Origin: Rhizorhapis sp. SPR117
Lineage (GTDB): Bacteria; Pseudomonadota; Alphaproteobacteria; Sphingomonadales; Sphingomonadaceae
DNA length: 64,000 nt
Reading direction: 5' to 3'
NCBI RefSeq assembly: GCF_021742065.1
Contig: NZ_JAKKIE010000001.1
Span: forward strand, 62,001 to 126,000
The notes under the pieces were generated by a model. The model did not search any database. It was not told where the DNA came from and worked only from the letters and a program-made list of their open reading frames with translations. The position numbers and the translations under genes were made by a program. This document shows, in pieces, positions 28,801 to 37,148 of the stretch. How positions within the stretch are numbered: the stretch's first letter is position 1; the number at the start of each line of letters is the position of its first letter.

Positions 28801-31238
28801 CCTCCTCTCCGCTGCCGAGGCCGTCCGATCTGCAATTCGACAATGGCTGGGGTGGTTTTGCTCCCGATAGCGGAGACTATGTCATCTGTCTGGAGCCCGG
28901 CGCCACCACTCCGGCGCCCTGGTCGAACGTCCTCGCCAACGACGCCTTCGGTACGATCGTGACCGAAGGCGGGCTGGGGTTCACCTGGGCGACCAACAGC
29001 GGTGAGAACAGGCTCACGCCCTGGTTCAACGATCCCATCCGCGACCCCCAGTGCGAACGACTTTACCTGCGCGACGAAGAAAATGTCCGCCTGTGGACCC
29101 CCACGCCTTTGCCGGCAGGCAGGCATTCGGCATGTCAAGTTCAGCACGGCCCGGGCCAAACCACATGGCGGAAGAGCAGCGAGGGACTTGAACAGGAGCT
29201 CTCGGTCTTCGTTCCCACCACTGCGTCCGTTAAACTGGTCCACCTGCGCTTGCGCAACCTCACGCCAGGCCCTCGCCGCCTCACGGCGACCTATTATGCG
29301 GAATGGCTGCTCGGCGCAGTCCACGGCGAACAGGCACCTCTGCGCACATGCGATTACGATCCGTCCTGCCACGCAATTCTAGCGAGGAATCCCTGGACCG
29401 AGGAATTCGGTGATCGGGTAGCCTTCCTGGCTAGCACGCTTCCGGTCCACAGCTTCACGACCTCTCGCCAGGATTTCGAGGGCGGCCAATCCGATCCCGC
29501 ACGCCCGGGAGCACTTTTGAGCTGGGATCTCGGAAACAGGCCGGCTGCCGCCGCCGACGATTGCTGCGCGGCCCTTCAGGTCCATCTCGACATTCCGGCC
29601 GATGAAACCGCGGATGTCTGCTTCGTTCTCGGACAAGGCGAGAATTGGGATCACGCTCGTGAACTCGTGCACTACTGGCAGGATCCAGCGAACATCGAAG
29701 CTGCCGCCAGCGCCTGTGCCGCCGCCTGGGACGAAAGGCTAAGCCGCGTCCAGGTCACGACACCCGACCCTGCCTTTGACCTCATGGTCAACCGCTGGCT
29801 CCCCCACCAGTCAATCAGCGCCCGCGTGCGCGCCCGCGCCGGCTTCTACCAGGCAAGCGGAGCATTCGGATTCCGCGATCAACTCCAGGATGTCCTCGCG
29901 CAGGTGCACGTCGATCCAGCAGCAACGCGGCGCCATATCCTCGCCGCGGCCGCCCATCAGTTCGAGGAAGGTGATGTCCTCCACTGGTGGCATCCGCCCT
30001 TTGATCGGGGCGTAAGGACCCGGTGCTCGGACGATCTCGTCTGGCTCCCTTATGCCGTGGCACATTATGTGGAGGCCACAGGCGATACGGGGATTCTTGC
30101 AGAGCGGATTTCCTATCTGCAAGCGCCGCCGCTCGCGGCCGATGAAGGCGACCGCTATGCGCGTTTTGACGTCAGCACATACACCGGGTCCCTTTTCAAC
30201 CACTGCGAACGGGCGCTTTCGCATGCCTATCGTCTCGGACCTCATGGGCTTCCCTTGATCGGTGCCGGCGACTGGAATGACGGCATGGACCGCGTGGGTA
30301 GCCGGGGACACGGTGAAAGCGTGTGGCTTGCCTGGTTTATCATCGCGACCATCCGAAATTTCACGCGGCACTGCCTCGACGAAAATCAAACCGGGTTTCG
30401 TGATCGCTGGAACGGGCGCGCCGACTCTCTCGCGGCCGCCGTCGAACGATCCGCATGGGACGGCGAATGGTATCTGCGCGCATTCGACGATGACGGCCGG
30501 GCCTGGGGTACATCCCAAGAGCAGGAGTGCCGCATCGATTCGATCGCGCAGTCCTGGTCCATACTTTCGGGCGCCGGTGATCCTGAGCGGACGGAGAAGG
30601 CTATCGCATCAGCGAGAAAACACCTCGTCCGGGATGATGACAACATTATCCGGCTCCTTGACCCCGCCTTCGACCGAACACCGCGCGAACCGGGCTACAT
30701 CAAGGCCTATCCGCCCGGCATTCGTGAAAATGGCGGCCAATACACCCATGCCGCAGCCTGGCTCGCCATCGCCGTTGCGCGCACGCGCGATGGCGACAGC
30801 GCTATGTCTCTGTTCGACCGAATCAATCCGATCCGGCACACATCAACCCGAGAGTCTGCGGAACATTACCGGACCGAACCCTATGTGGTTGCTGCCGACA
30901 TTGCGGGTGTGGCCCCTCATCTGGGTCGCGGGGGATGGACCTGGTACACCGGTGCGGCCGCCTGGACGTGGCGCCTGGCCGTCGAGGAAATCCTTGGCGT
31001 ACGGCTCATCCAGAATGAATTGCAGATCCGCCCGAGCTTGCCGCGAGATTGGGATCGAGCGGAGATGACCTTCCGTCGCGGGGCCGCAACTATTGCCGTG
31101 ACGCTGCAGGTTGATCACGATCTCGATCAGGAAGCGCGGATATTCGTCGATGGCGCGGATTGGCATGCGCCCGGAGTTCCGTTCCCTGAAGACGGGGCAA
31201 CGCGCAACGTCCTCGTGCGGCTTGCTCGACCCGCGTGA
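22812..31238 (+). CDS. ndvB: Cyclic beta-1,2-glucan synthase (NdvB/Cgs family)
   Basis: 2808 aa, matching the usual ~2800-aa size. It makes cyclic beta-1,2-glucans from UDP-glucose at the inner membrane by initiation, elongation, length control and ring closure. Visible in order: a hydrophobic pair near 305-380; a GT84 glycosyltransferase domain with VVTADADTRLP near 526-536 and a QxxRW-like WRWHRWVRGDWQ; more membrane segments near 735-800 and 850-920; a glycoamylase-type domain (SWNGSMFEYLMPNIFLHSDP); then two GH94 phosphorylase-like halves. The last includes GAGDWNDGMDRVG and WTWYTGAAAWTWR and would trim chain length. These glucans give osmotic tolerance and surface properties in alphaproteobacteria. 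Starts 2 nt after a usp gene; no frameshift seen. Confidence 0.93.
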   Translation: MADLEERDPISGAAADTAARHQFTGLISRSAPLMAWNRLDAMKGWLTRARLAAGKAEPQASSAAEWLLDNDYQIQRAILQIREDLPQEFYAKLPGLGEGGLARPRIHQLAHSLLQASHLQVSLNTAVHYVDRYQEQMPLSIAEIWAFPTMLRIVCLELLVTAFSRLFPDVEPPFQIVETPDACAAAFDDTEYVARAIANLAVIATIQWNDFFDRTSRVEAILRRDPAGVYPRMDFDTRDRYRHAVEQLASQSQLAEWEVAERALRQCHSSENSPSGHVGYWLIDEGRAFFSDAIDPRPWTLGSMLRRIRRYPGVLYACALLLAGLTAFAVPAAYLASTEASIGSWLLGIALTLLPASILSITFVNWLVTQIVPPRVLPKLEFKKGIPKDCATAIAMPVLVANASDIPSLLQRLEAHRLANSDTALQFVLLSDFADADAEDMPTDDDITQALVSGVDELNKRYPGARGDGPFHLLHRPRLYNETQGSWMGWERKRGKLEQFNAYILHGISTPFSVIAGRIDALRKCRFVVTADADTRLPHGVVRRLVGTLAHPLNKARFDPASGRVERGYTIIQPRVELAPDTTGQSLFSRFYGGDTAIDIYSRAVSDVYQDLLGSGVFVGKGIYEVATFERSLDGRAPENTLLSHDLFEGLHGRAALASDIIVYESFPTGYLDFAWRWHRWVRGDWQILPWLFPFVPGRDGRWLRNRLGWLDRLKIFDNLRRSLIPFSIVALLLGGWFLLHGQPWVWTLLALAAPAAYLFTDLVTGVARGRRRGVMQRVLRQQADQLGRWALAITFLVSDSFIALHAIFVTLWRLRSGRKRLEWTSAAHMAGRIAARHPRLAAWRDMAASPVLAVLVAGAIVMIAPAALPAAAPVLLLWFVAPEVAISISRILPRRTETISEADRKFLRLVARRTWLFFETFVRPEDNWLPPDNYQEPPNEETAHRTSPTNIGMMLISSLTAWRFGHIGLNELEMRLRNALDTIDRLERYRGHILNWYETRTLAALEPRYVSTVDSGNLAVSLITVTQALRDARNAPPVGLDLWHGLEDTIGLLAGALDALDSEAAQGIRTTLATMRQTAEHAWDNEPEWIWAIEDLITIDMERLREQAGLLAESVAENNIAALRDVQTWLERLEHHLLGMRRDLRIFAPWTERLASPLAGCAEIAASIANLMTYGVTSPVGAGEAQALDALDAFSRDAAPDAVREWIQDLRASIAEGRLAAQDLSDRLESLAHRATTLAHEMDFALLFDPATRLFHIGYNLSADRIDPHHYDLLASEARLASYFSIAKGDIAPEHWFHLGRPITRKDTGLALVSWNGSMFEYLMPNIFLHSDPTTLLGMSDRTSIDIQIAFGRSQAIPWGISESSFASMSQDRVYRYHAFGVPELGLQRGLGRDLVVAPYATVLALTTRPAVAVRNLKVLEELGVIGRYGFYEAIDFTPERVPTGKRFALVRSYMAHHHGMSLGALGNVLFENLHVRWFHTDPHVRTVDLLLNERIPWELPPEIGRVEFREPQATPESAIPGLYSWTPNRRYGNPAWQVLGNGRLSTRIRTDGAGSIGWNQNALTRVAPGDPEAGHWLYLRDIDDGDVWTATGGPFPQPEEPPQVVFHAHQVEFHRRAHGLSATTTITIANGDDLEIRRLSLVNEEDRPRIIEITSYAEIVLAPAQDAARHPAFSKLFVGAEALPGGDGLLFTRRPRNPAEKPPVMLHRVIGDDDGFTRLGVEADRRAFLGRYGSASRLAGMEGEALSGTLGWTLDPVCAVRLRIELPPHGRRELAFVTIAAASRQSALDIAERYTTLASLEWAVSDAVTATARDMHALGLAPALVPQAQELFSFLISARTNLPRSASHGFRRGDLWALGISGDHPVLLLRAGTAEQTGLLRFVISVQALWRQRGISVDLVITHEGTSGYIEPVREQLLEVLRDQNAQDRLGTNGGIHVIGIGPSDGERAALLDRVSRVILDEGGGPLGDQLTRQEQPCHQGPSFTPVDGTAATHSSSPLPRPSDLQFDNGWGGFAPDSGDYVICLEPGATTPAPWSNVLANDAFGTIVTEGGLGFTWATNSGENRLTPWFNDPIRDPQCERLYLRDEENVRLWTPTPLPAGRHSACQVQHGPGQTTWRKSSEGLEQELSVFVPTTASVKLVHLRLRNLTPGPRRLTATYYAEWLLGAVHGEQAPLRTCDYDPSCHAILARNPWTEEFGDRVAFLASTLPVHSFTTSRQDFEGGQSDPARPGALLSWDLGNRPAAAADDCCAALQVHLDIPADETADVCFVLGQGENWDHARELVHYWQDPANIEAAASACAAAWDERLSRVQVTTPDPAFDLMVNRWLPHQSISARVRARAGFYQASGAFGFRDQLQDVLAQVHVDPAATRRHILAAAAHQFEEGDVLHWWHPPFDRGVRTRCSDDLVWLPYAVAHYVEATGDTGILAERISYLQAPPLAADEGDRYARFDVSTYTGSLFNHCERALSHAYRLGPHGLPLIGAGDWNDGMDRVGSRGHGESVWLAWFIIATIRNFTRHCLDENQTGFRDRWNGRADSLAAAVERSAWDGEWYLRAFDDDGRAWGTSQEQECRIDSIAQSWSILSGAGDPERTEKAIASARKHLVRDDDNIIRLLDPAFDRTPREPGYIKAYPPGIRENGGQYTHAAAWLAIAVARTRDGDSAMSLFDRINPIRHTSTRESAEHYRTEPYVVAADIAGVAPHLGRGGWTWYTGAAAWTWRLAVEEILGVRLIQNELQIRPSLPRDWDRAEMTFRRGAATIAVTLQVDHDLDQEARIFVDGADWHAPGVPFPEDGATRNVLVRLARPA

Positions 31239-31437
31239 CGTCAGGCACACATCGCCTCCCTCACACGCCATCCGGTAATCTACCAATTCCGGCTTGGTGC
31301 TTGAAATGCTTTCCACGCTCCCCGACCATATAGTGTTTGCCCTTATAGCTATGAGCCGGCACCAGCTTTGGTCGACGATCTTCCATCTGCTTTGTTTCAT
31401 CCCCTGCCCACGCATTGTTCCATGAATGAGATGTAGA

Positions 31438-32439
31438 ATGACAATAGGCTCAGCCTCGCACCTCACGCGCCGTTCCTTGCTGGCAACCGCAACGATGAGC
31501 GCGTTTGGTTTGGCAATTCCGCCGGCATTCGCCCAGGCAAGGCTTGATGAAGGCTCGATCGCAGCAACCGCCCAGAACCTGCAACCGGGACAATTTCTCT
31601 GGGCGCCCGAAGCCGCTCCGGAAGGCCCCGTCATCATCGTCGTCAGCCTCAGCAAGCAGCGCGCCTATGTTTACCGCAACGGTGTCCTGATCGGGATTTC
31701 GACCATATCGTCAGGTACTGCCGGCCATGAGACGCCGACGGGGATTTTCACGATCCTGCAGAAGAAGGTCGATCACAAATCAAACCTCTACGATGATGCG
31801 CCTATGCCGTACATGCAAAGGCTCACCTGGAGCGGCATCGCCATGCATGCCGGCAATCTCCCAGGCTATCCTGCATCGCATGGCTGCATACGGCTGCCCC
31901 TGGCCTTCGCTGAGCACCTCTACGGAGTCACCCAGCTCGGATTGACGGTGATCATTACCCAATCAGCGGATATTCCGCGTTTTGCTCCGGCCCCGGATGT
32001 ACTGGAAGGCAAAGGAAGTTCGTCCTCATCATTCGAGAGCGCGTTCTCCACGACCTGGCAACCGGAAAAAGCGCCCACCGGCCCGGTCTCCATCATTCTC
32101 AGCGCTTCCGACGAGCGGGCCGTGGTCTTGCGCAATGGGATCGAGATCGGCTCCACGCCCATCGCGATCCGCGGACGGATCTCGGGGCTGCAGGCCTTCA
32201 CGCTTTCCTCCATCGACCAACACGGAACACATTGGATGTATCTGCCCTTGCTCGGGAGCGCCCGGGCGGGCGAAGTATCCCGACAGGAGCGTGAGCGGCT
32301 GACACTGCCCGAGGAGTTCCGCCAGAATCTTTTGACGATCCTCAAGCCGGGAAGCACGCTTATTGTGACAGCGGATAGCTTGCAGAGTGGAAGCACGGGC
32401 GCGCCGGTCACCGTGATCACGGGTGAGGATCCAGAATAA
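31438..32439 (+). CDS. L,D-transpeptidase (YkuD domain), exported
   Basis: 333 aa from ATG 31438; ATG 31426 is also possible and neither has a strong ribosome site. A twin-arginine-like leader (TRRSLLATATMSAFGLA) ends at AFAQA. The YkuD catalytic domain spans about 60-165 with the motif HAGNLPGYPASHGCIRLP, catalytic Cys150 and His148. It forms 3-3 cross-links in peptidoglycan or anchors proteins to it. Residues ~190-330 are not recognised; they repeat the phrase APTGPVSIILSASDERAVVLRNG, similar to the start of the YkuD domain (EGPVIIVVSLSKQRAYVYRNG), so the C-terminal half may be a degenerate second copy. It follows ndvB by about 200 nt. Confidence 0.88.
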   Translation: MTIGSASHLTRRSLLATATMSAFGLAIPPAFAQARLDEGSIAATAQNLQPGQFLWAPEAAPEGPVIIVVSLSKQRAYVYRNGVLIGISTISSGTAGHETPTGIFTILQKKVDHKSNLYDDAPMPYMQRLTWSGIAMHAGNLPGYPASHGCIRLPLAFAEHLYGVTQLGLTVIITQSADIPRFAPAPDVLEGKGSSSSSFESAFSTTWQPEKAPTGPVSIILSASDERAVVLRNGIEIGSTPIAIRGRISGLQAFTLSSIDQHGTHWMYLPLLGSARAGEVSRQERERLTLPEEFRQNLLTILKPGSTLIVTADSLQSGSTGAPVTVITGEDPE

Positions 32440-32871
32440 TGCTCGTCATGGAGGCATATCCGGCACGAAGCGGACTGCGCAATATTGCCACTCGGCAGTT
32501 GAAAAGCTGAATGATGCGCCGCCCCACAGTTCTCGAAATCGAATGCGTGTTTCTGGCAGCGGCATCGACCCTACCCCTCTTGTGGAGCGGCTATCAGGCT
32601 TTGTCCTCGTTCATCATGTCTCGATGACAAGCCGTTCAATGCTGTAGCGGACAAGCAGGCGCTGGCGCAGTTGCGGATCGTGAAGGGCTGTGGAGCGACC
32701 GCTGTTCGATTGGATCGCGCCGCGTGACGTTCATCCGCCGATTGGGACCGCGACCTGAAGCGGGCGACGAGATTGAGCATCGAGCGTCCCCAGCGCGGAA
32801 GGCCCGCATCACAGGAACGCTCACGATCGCCAATCGGAACAGGTAGTACGCAATTCTTCAACGATCGGCGC
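32440..32871. other. Gene-poor gap between L,D-transpeptidase and CYTH-CHAD genes
   Basis: 432 bases with only short, interrupted reading frames. On the - strand around 32610-32690 one frame ends in a plausible C-terminal tail (DPQLRQRLLVRYSIERLVIET, stop) with no intact body upstream. This may be the relic of a decayed gene, but I cannot assign it. Confidence 0.4.
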
Positions 32872-34329
32872 TCAGCGCCAAAAGCGCTTCACGTCGATCA
32901 GATCCTCATGGGCCTCGGCGGCCGCCTCCAGCAGCGCTTTGCGCTTACCGCCGGCCAGCAGCCGGGCGGCATCGGGATCATCGGCAAGGCCAAGTTGCTC
33001 CAATAGCTGCGGCGCGGTCGCAAGATCGTTGAGCGCGCCGAGCTTGTCCTGGAGGCCTTCCAGCGCCGCGACGAACTTCTTGTGCCGCCGCCGCTCGCGC
33101 TTGCGGTCGAACAGGCTTGTGAAGAATTCCGAGGCATAGCGCAGCTTCTTGGCATCCTTGCGAACCTCGTGGCGGGCCTCGTCCTCGATATGGGCGAGAT
33201 CGCGCCCGTCCCTCTTCACCTTGCGTCGAAACCGGTCGAGCGCGGAGATCGCGAAGTCGCGCGCCGGCTGATCGGGGGCCGTCATGGTGTCGGGCGCGCC
33301 CTGCCAGTCGCCGCTTGCGGCCCATTCCGCCAGGTCGAGCATCAACGCCCGCACGCGCGCCGACGCCAGTACCTCTCCGACGGCGTCATAGGCCGCCTCG
33401 CGCGACGCCGCGATACGGTCACGCAACGCGCCAGGTTTGGCGCGTTCGAGCAACACGTCGAGATTGCGGGCATTGGCCAGTTCCGAGGCAAGCCAGCGCA
33501 GTTCATCGCGCAGTGGCGTATGAGCATCTCCGCCGATCACCGGCTTGAAGATCGAGAAGGCGGAGCGCAGACGCCGCAGCGCCACCCGCACCTGGTGCAG
33601 CGCGCCCGCGTCCCGGCCAGCGAGCAGCAACGCCTCATTCAACCGAAACTGCCGCACGCAGCTCTGGGCGATATGCCGGAACGCATCAGCCGCCGTCATC
33701 CCGGCGGCGAGCTTCACCAGCTCAGCCTTGACCATCGTCGGGGCTGGGCCGGTGAGCCGATAGCCCCGCTCGGCCTTGCTTTGCACGCCGAGACGGGCGG
33801 GCGCGACCGCGTCGATGCGGCGGGCGAACGCGAAGAGCGCGCCGGGGTCGCCCTGCTTCAGTTCCAACTCGATCTCGCAGATCGGAGAGGTTCTCTCGCC
33901 GGCCACTACCTCGCCGCTATCCAGCACCAGTTCGATCGTCGCGCCGCCTTCGCTGATGATCCATGTGCGCCGCTCGATCCGCACCTCGAACACCGGGGTA
34001 ATGGCATCCGCCGCATCGCCGAGCACCGCCCGGATTGGTGTCGTGTCGTCGAGAACCGGCGTATCGTTGCTGACGGGGCGTTCCCATTCAGAGCGCACGA
34101 ACAGCCCGGCGGCGCTGGCACCGTCCGCCTTGATCGTCTGGAGGCGCTTGCTGCCTGAACGGCGGATGCGAAGCGAAAGCCCGGTCTTCGACAGCTGGTG
34201 GTCGAGCGTATCGAAATAGACTGACCGCTGCTCGGCGATGCCGGGATCTCCCGGCAGCACGGTGGCGGCTTCGAGCGCATCCGCCGCCTCCGGCGTCAGG
34301 TCGAGCTTCAATTCTATTTCATCCGCCAT
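32872..34329 (-). CDS. CYTH-CHAD domain protein (inorganic triphosphatase / polyphosphate-binding)
   Basis: 485 aa. The N-terminal CYTH domain starts with the diagnostic ExExK motif (EIELKLDL, residues 4-11) and continues with charged tunnel strands (SLRIRRSGSKRLQTIKAD; EIELELKQG) to about residue 200. The CHAD domain (about 215-480) is a helical bundle with conserved His/Arg/Lys (LHQVRVALRRLRSAFSIF; HEVRKDAKKLRYASEFF). CYTH enzymes hydrolyse triphosphate groups, and CHAD domains bind polyphosphate, so the protein probably acts in polyphosphate or stress metabolism. It is encoded opposite to its neighbours and stands alone. Complete and of typical length for YgiF-like proteins. Confidence 0.92.
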   Translation of the reverse strand: MADEIELKLDLTPEAADALEAATVLPGDPGIAEQRSVYFDTLDHQLSKTGLSLRIRRSGSKRLQTIKADGASAAGLFVRSEWERPVSNDTPVLDDTTPIRAVLGDAADAITPVFEVRIERRTWIISEGGATIELVLDSGEVVAGERTSPICEIELELKQGDPGALFAFARRIDAVAPARLGVQSKAERGYRLTGPAPTMVKAELVKLAAGMTAADAFRHIAQSCVRQFRLNEALLLAGRDAGALHQVRVALRRLRSAFSIFKPVIGGDAHTPLRDELRWLASELANARNLDVLLERAKPGALRDRIAASREAAYDAVGEVLASARVRALMLDLAEWAASGDWQGAPDTMTAPDQPARDFAISALDRFRRKVKRDGRDLAHIEDEARHEVRKDAKKLRYASEFFTSLFDRKRERRRHKKFVAALEGLQDKLGALNDLATAPQLLEQLGLADDPDAARLLAGGKRKALLEAAAEAHEDLIDVKRFWR

Positions 34330-34722
34330 GCATATCCTCTTGCAACGGCTCGCGCTTCACACGGTCGATATCGTATCATCACGGCAAACTCATAGCGCAT
34401 GACGGTGAACATCCGGCTTCGAAGATGGGGGTTCCATCTTGGACGACGGCGACCCCGGCCGATAATAGCTGGGCCGTTTCAGAACCGCTTGATAGACAAG
34501 ACGCCGATAGAGCATCGCTTCTTGTATGCGGGGCGGTAGACCGATTTCGGCTACCACCGCCTTTCCGGTCCCTTTGCGAAATTCAAGAGGCCCGAGCCGC
34601 CACCGTCCACTGCGGCGGAACAGTGGGTGTCGGAATTGGTCGCGGTGTGGCCGGAAGCGGCCGCGCCCTTCCAGCCCCGCAAATGAGCAACGTGCCAGGT
34701 CTTCTCGCAAGGGTTCTGAAGG
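34330..34722. other. Intergenic stretch, no convincing gene
   Basis: 393 bases between the CYTH-CHAD gene and a usp gene, both on the - strand. Short frames on both strands (around 34390-34710 and 34425-34736) lack ribosome sites and recognisable sequence. The promoter of the CYTH-CHAD gene should be in the lower part. Confidence 0.4.
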
Positions 34723-35559
34723 TCAGTGCGAGATAAATATCGGCAGCTGCGGCGCTTCGAGAACGGATCGCGTCACGCCCCCCAGCACGAACTCACGCGC
34801 CCGTGAGTGCCCGAACGCACCCATGACCAGCAGTTCGCGGCCGTCGCGTTCGCAATAGGCCTGGAGCGTTGTCGCCGCATCGCGCTCTTCCAGTTCGACT
34901 GCCACCACCTCGGCCGCAATGCCGTGGAGCTTCAGATTGCGGACCGCCTCCGCCGGGTCCGCAGCCTTCGACAGATCCTTCTCACCCGTGATCTGCACGA
35001 TCGCCACCGAACTTGCCTGCCGCAACAGCGGCATCGCGTCGGACAGGGCCCGCGCCGCGACGCTGCTCCCATCCCAGGCGACGGCGATCCTGTCGAACTT
35101 GAACTCGGGCACGGTCACCTCGGGCAGTAGAAGAACCGGACGACCGCTTTCGAAGACTAGACCCTCGGCTACCGAGATCGTCTCCGCATGCCCATAGACC
35201 GGGACGACGGTGAGATCATGGGTCCTCGCCCGCACGGCAAGCTGCCAATGGGTCACCGTACCCGGGCAGTTTATGACGAATGTCTCGCCGAGTTGATCGG
35301 CGGGTACCCTGGCCTTGAAGGTTTCCATGAGCGCGTCCGCATTGACCGCGCTCTTCTTGTTCTCGCCGGCGATCATGCCATCGATGTTCAGAAGCTTGTT
35401 CGCCAGCCAGTTCGAGACGCGAGGAATGTGAACCTGGCAAACTCCAAGGGACACCCTGGCGCCAAGGCGAGCGGCAAGCTCCCTGACCCTGTCGATCGAC
35501 CACTCCGGGGTCGGCTCGGGATGCGTGTTGGCCTGCAGCAGAATATCTCGCACGGTCAT
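34723..35559 (-). CDS. Tandem universal stress protein (UspA family)
   Basis: 278 aa from the ATG at 35559-35557, chosen because GGAGG lies 6 nt upstream; longer in-frame starts exist but overlap non-coding sequence. The first Usp domain (TVRDILLQANTHPEPTPEWSIDRVRELAARLGA) is degenerate. The second (FDRIAVAWDGSSVAARALSDA) ends with an ATP-type signature VMGAFGHSRAREFVLGGVTRSVL. This is the E. coli UspE-like or NhaX-like two-domain layout common in alphaproteobacteria. Third usp gene of the island and the only one on the - strand. Cytoplasmic; partner unknown. Confidence 0.87.
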   Translation of the reverse strand: MTVRDILLQANTHPEPTPEWSIDRVRELAARLGARVSLGVCQVHIPRVSNWLANKLLNIDGMIAGENKKSAVNADALMETFKARVPADQLGETFVINCPGTVTHWQLAVRARTHDLTVVPVYGHAETISVAEGLVFESGRPVLLLPEVTVPEFKFDRIAVAWDGSSVAARALSDAMPLLRQASSVAIVQITGEKDLSKAADPAEAVRNLKLHGIAAEVVAVELEERDAATTLQAYCERDGRELLVMGAFGHSRAREFVLGGVTRSVLEAPQLPIFISH

Positions 35560-35737
35560 CGTTTTCCTCCAGCTTCCCCGTTCCTGTGGCACACGACCAG
35601 CGACCAACCGATCCGTAAAGTTCCGGAGCCTGACGCCCATCACATATCTGCCGGGCGATTGGATCGCCCCTGGGGCCAGTATTCCGCATATGGGACAGAT
35701 GCCTGAAGCAAGGTCAGGCCAATTGGTCCTCGCCCGT

Positions 35738-36131
35738 TTACCCGCAGCTTCCAGTGCGCCACTGGAGCAAATGGGAACGACAGCGCCTGCAATCGGTGCT
35801 CCCGAAGCCTCGCAGGGGAATTCGAAATTCTCCGGTAGCAACCAGAGCTTTGACGATATCACATTCGGTCCCGCCCTCGATCAGGATCGCCTGCAGCGTC
35901 GCGGCCGAACGGGTCAGATGGACGATGTGCCATCGGATCACCTCGCCTTTCCGAAAGTGGCGACCCGCCCTCGCTCTCATGCCGCCCGGGCCATAGGCGC
36001 TCCCGGCATAAACATATGCGCCCGGGCGCAAATTGATACGGTTCATTCGACCCACAAAAGATCACGGGTTCGGCAAGCTCAAGCATCAAGGCATAGGCCC
36101 CGCCTGTAGATGGCGCCGACAAAATTGTGGA
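35738..36131 (-). pseudogene. DUF123/GIY-YIG protein, frameshifted
   Basis: The family begins with a GAYxLxLxL strand and soon after has xPGxYVYxGSA. Here GGAYALMLELAEPVIFCGS lies in one frame, and LRPGAYVYAGSAYGPGGMRARAGRHFR continues in the next frame. Both halves align with the family, and the switch falls in the run AAA (36030-36032; TTT on the coding strand). One extra base there would restore PYQLRPGAYVYAGSA. The C-terminal part goes on with IRWHIVHLTRSA and the Cys-rich FGSTDCRRCRSHL end. No start codon is clear upstream of the first half. It is a recent single-base mutation, a sequencing error or, less likely, programmed frameshifting. Confidence 0.6.
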
Positions 36132-36353
36132 CGGATTAACCAAGACGGATCCTGGAAAATACGATTTTACTGTTCCTGCAAGCACCGTATCCACCTCGGT
36201 TATACCGCACCTTGACAAGACCACTCCCCGATTACCCGGCAAAGCTTGGCACTCAGCGCGCCGCTACGTATAGTTCCCAGTTCCGCCTGTGCCTTACCGC
36301 CGATATCGGGGGAATATTCACTGCCAGCAGGCCCTTCCAGCCAGGATCTCACC

Positions 36354-36983
36354 GTGACGTTATTTTCCGCTCTCCGACCACTTGCCTTTTGCAGCCTGTT
36401 GCTGGCCACGCCATCCATCGCAGCCGAGCAACCGCCGGCGACCGACGCGGCCACGGCCGAGATCCCGGACGGCTTCGTCCTCGCGGCTGACGAAACAACT
36501 CTTGTTCACGCCGCAAGCGGCCTCCGCTTTCCGGCCGAGTTCGCTGGCTTCACCCGGCTGCGCGAGCGTGCCTTCGACCCTGGCGGCGAATATATCGCGG
36601 TGGGTTATGATCGTCCGCTCGGTACGGGTAGCGACCGCATCGTTGTGCGCATCGCCGTGGTCCACATCGAGGATATGTCCGCGCATGATCATTATGAGAT
36701 CATGCGGCAGTCTACGATGTCCCATTTCTCGGCCCCGACGCTGCTCTCGCAGGGCCCCACGAAGATCCCCAACCAACGCCGCCTCGACGCATATCGCGGC
36801 ACCTTTACCGGGATGCGGGACAACCAGCCCTGGCATTTCAGCCTGACGACCGTCAACTATGGCTACTGGAGCGGCCGGATGACCGCCGCTTATCCCGAAA
36901 GCCAGGCCGCCGAAGCACAAAAGCAACTCGGCACGCTGCTTGCCGCAATCCGCTTGCAGCAGCCCAAACCTCCGAAGCGCTAG
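36354..36983 (+). CDS. Exported protein of unknown function
   Basis: 209 aa from GTG 36354, chosen because it gives a clean signal peptide (TLFSALRPLAFCSLLLATPSIAA) cut near residue 24, with AGGA upstream; the frame is open to ATG 36246. The mature part is soluble, without Cys, and contains GEYIAVGYDRPLGTGSDRIVVRIAVVHI and a Tyr/Trp-rich strand region. No known family recognised; periplasmic location is inferred from the leader. It is divergent from the broken GIY-YIG gene and about 165 nt ahead of a small coiled-coil gene. Confidence 0.65.
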   Translation: MTLFSALRPLAFCSLLLATPSIAAEQPPATDAATAEIPDGFVLAADETTLVHAASGLRFPAEFAGFTRLRERAFDPGGEYIAVGYDRPLGTGSDRIVVRIAVVHIEDMSAHDHYEIMRQSTMSHFSAPTLLSQGPTKIPNQRRLDAYRGTFTGMRDNQPWHFSLTTVNYGYWSGRMTAAYPESQAAEAQKQLGTLLAAIRLQQPKPPKR

Positions 36984-37148
36984 GCACTCCCCGAGCGGGA
37001 TAGACAATTGGGCACCATGCGCGCATCGGATGAACAAGCGGCGGCAGGCTGGTGGCGACCGGCATCCGGTGCATTACGTAGCGCGTCCGTTGTCCTCGTT
37101 CGGTAGTGAAATGAGGCTGCGGCGCTTTGCCGGCCAGGGAGAAATGAC

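Noticed and set aside
32571..32861. - strand 96-codon frame in the gap after the L,D-transpeptidase gene
   Set aside because: No ribosome site, no family, and neighbouring frames look equally random; treated as gene-poor sequence.
34390..34858. Short frames on both strands near 34400-34860
   Set aside because: Overlapping frames on opposite strands without recognisable sequence; the last part overlaps the usp gene.
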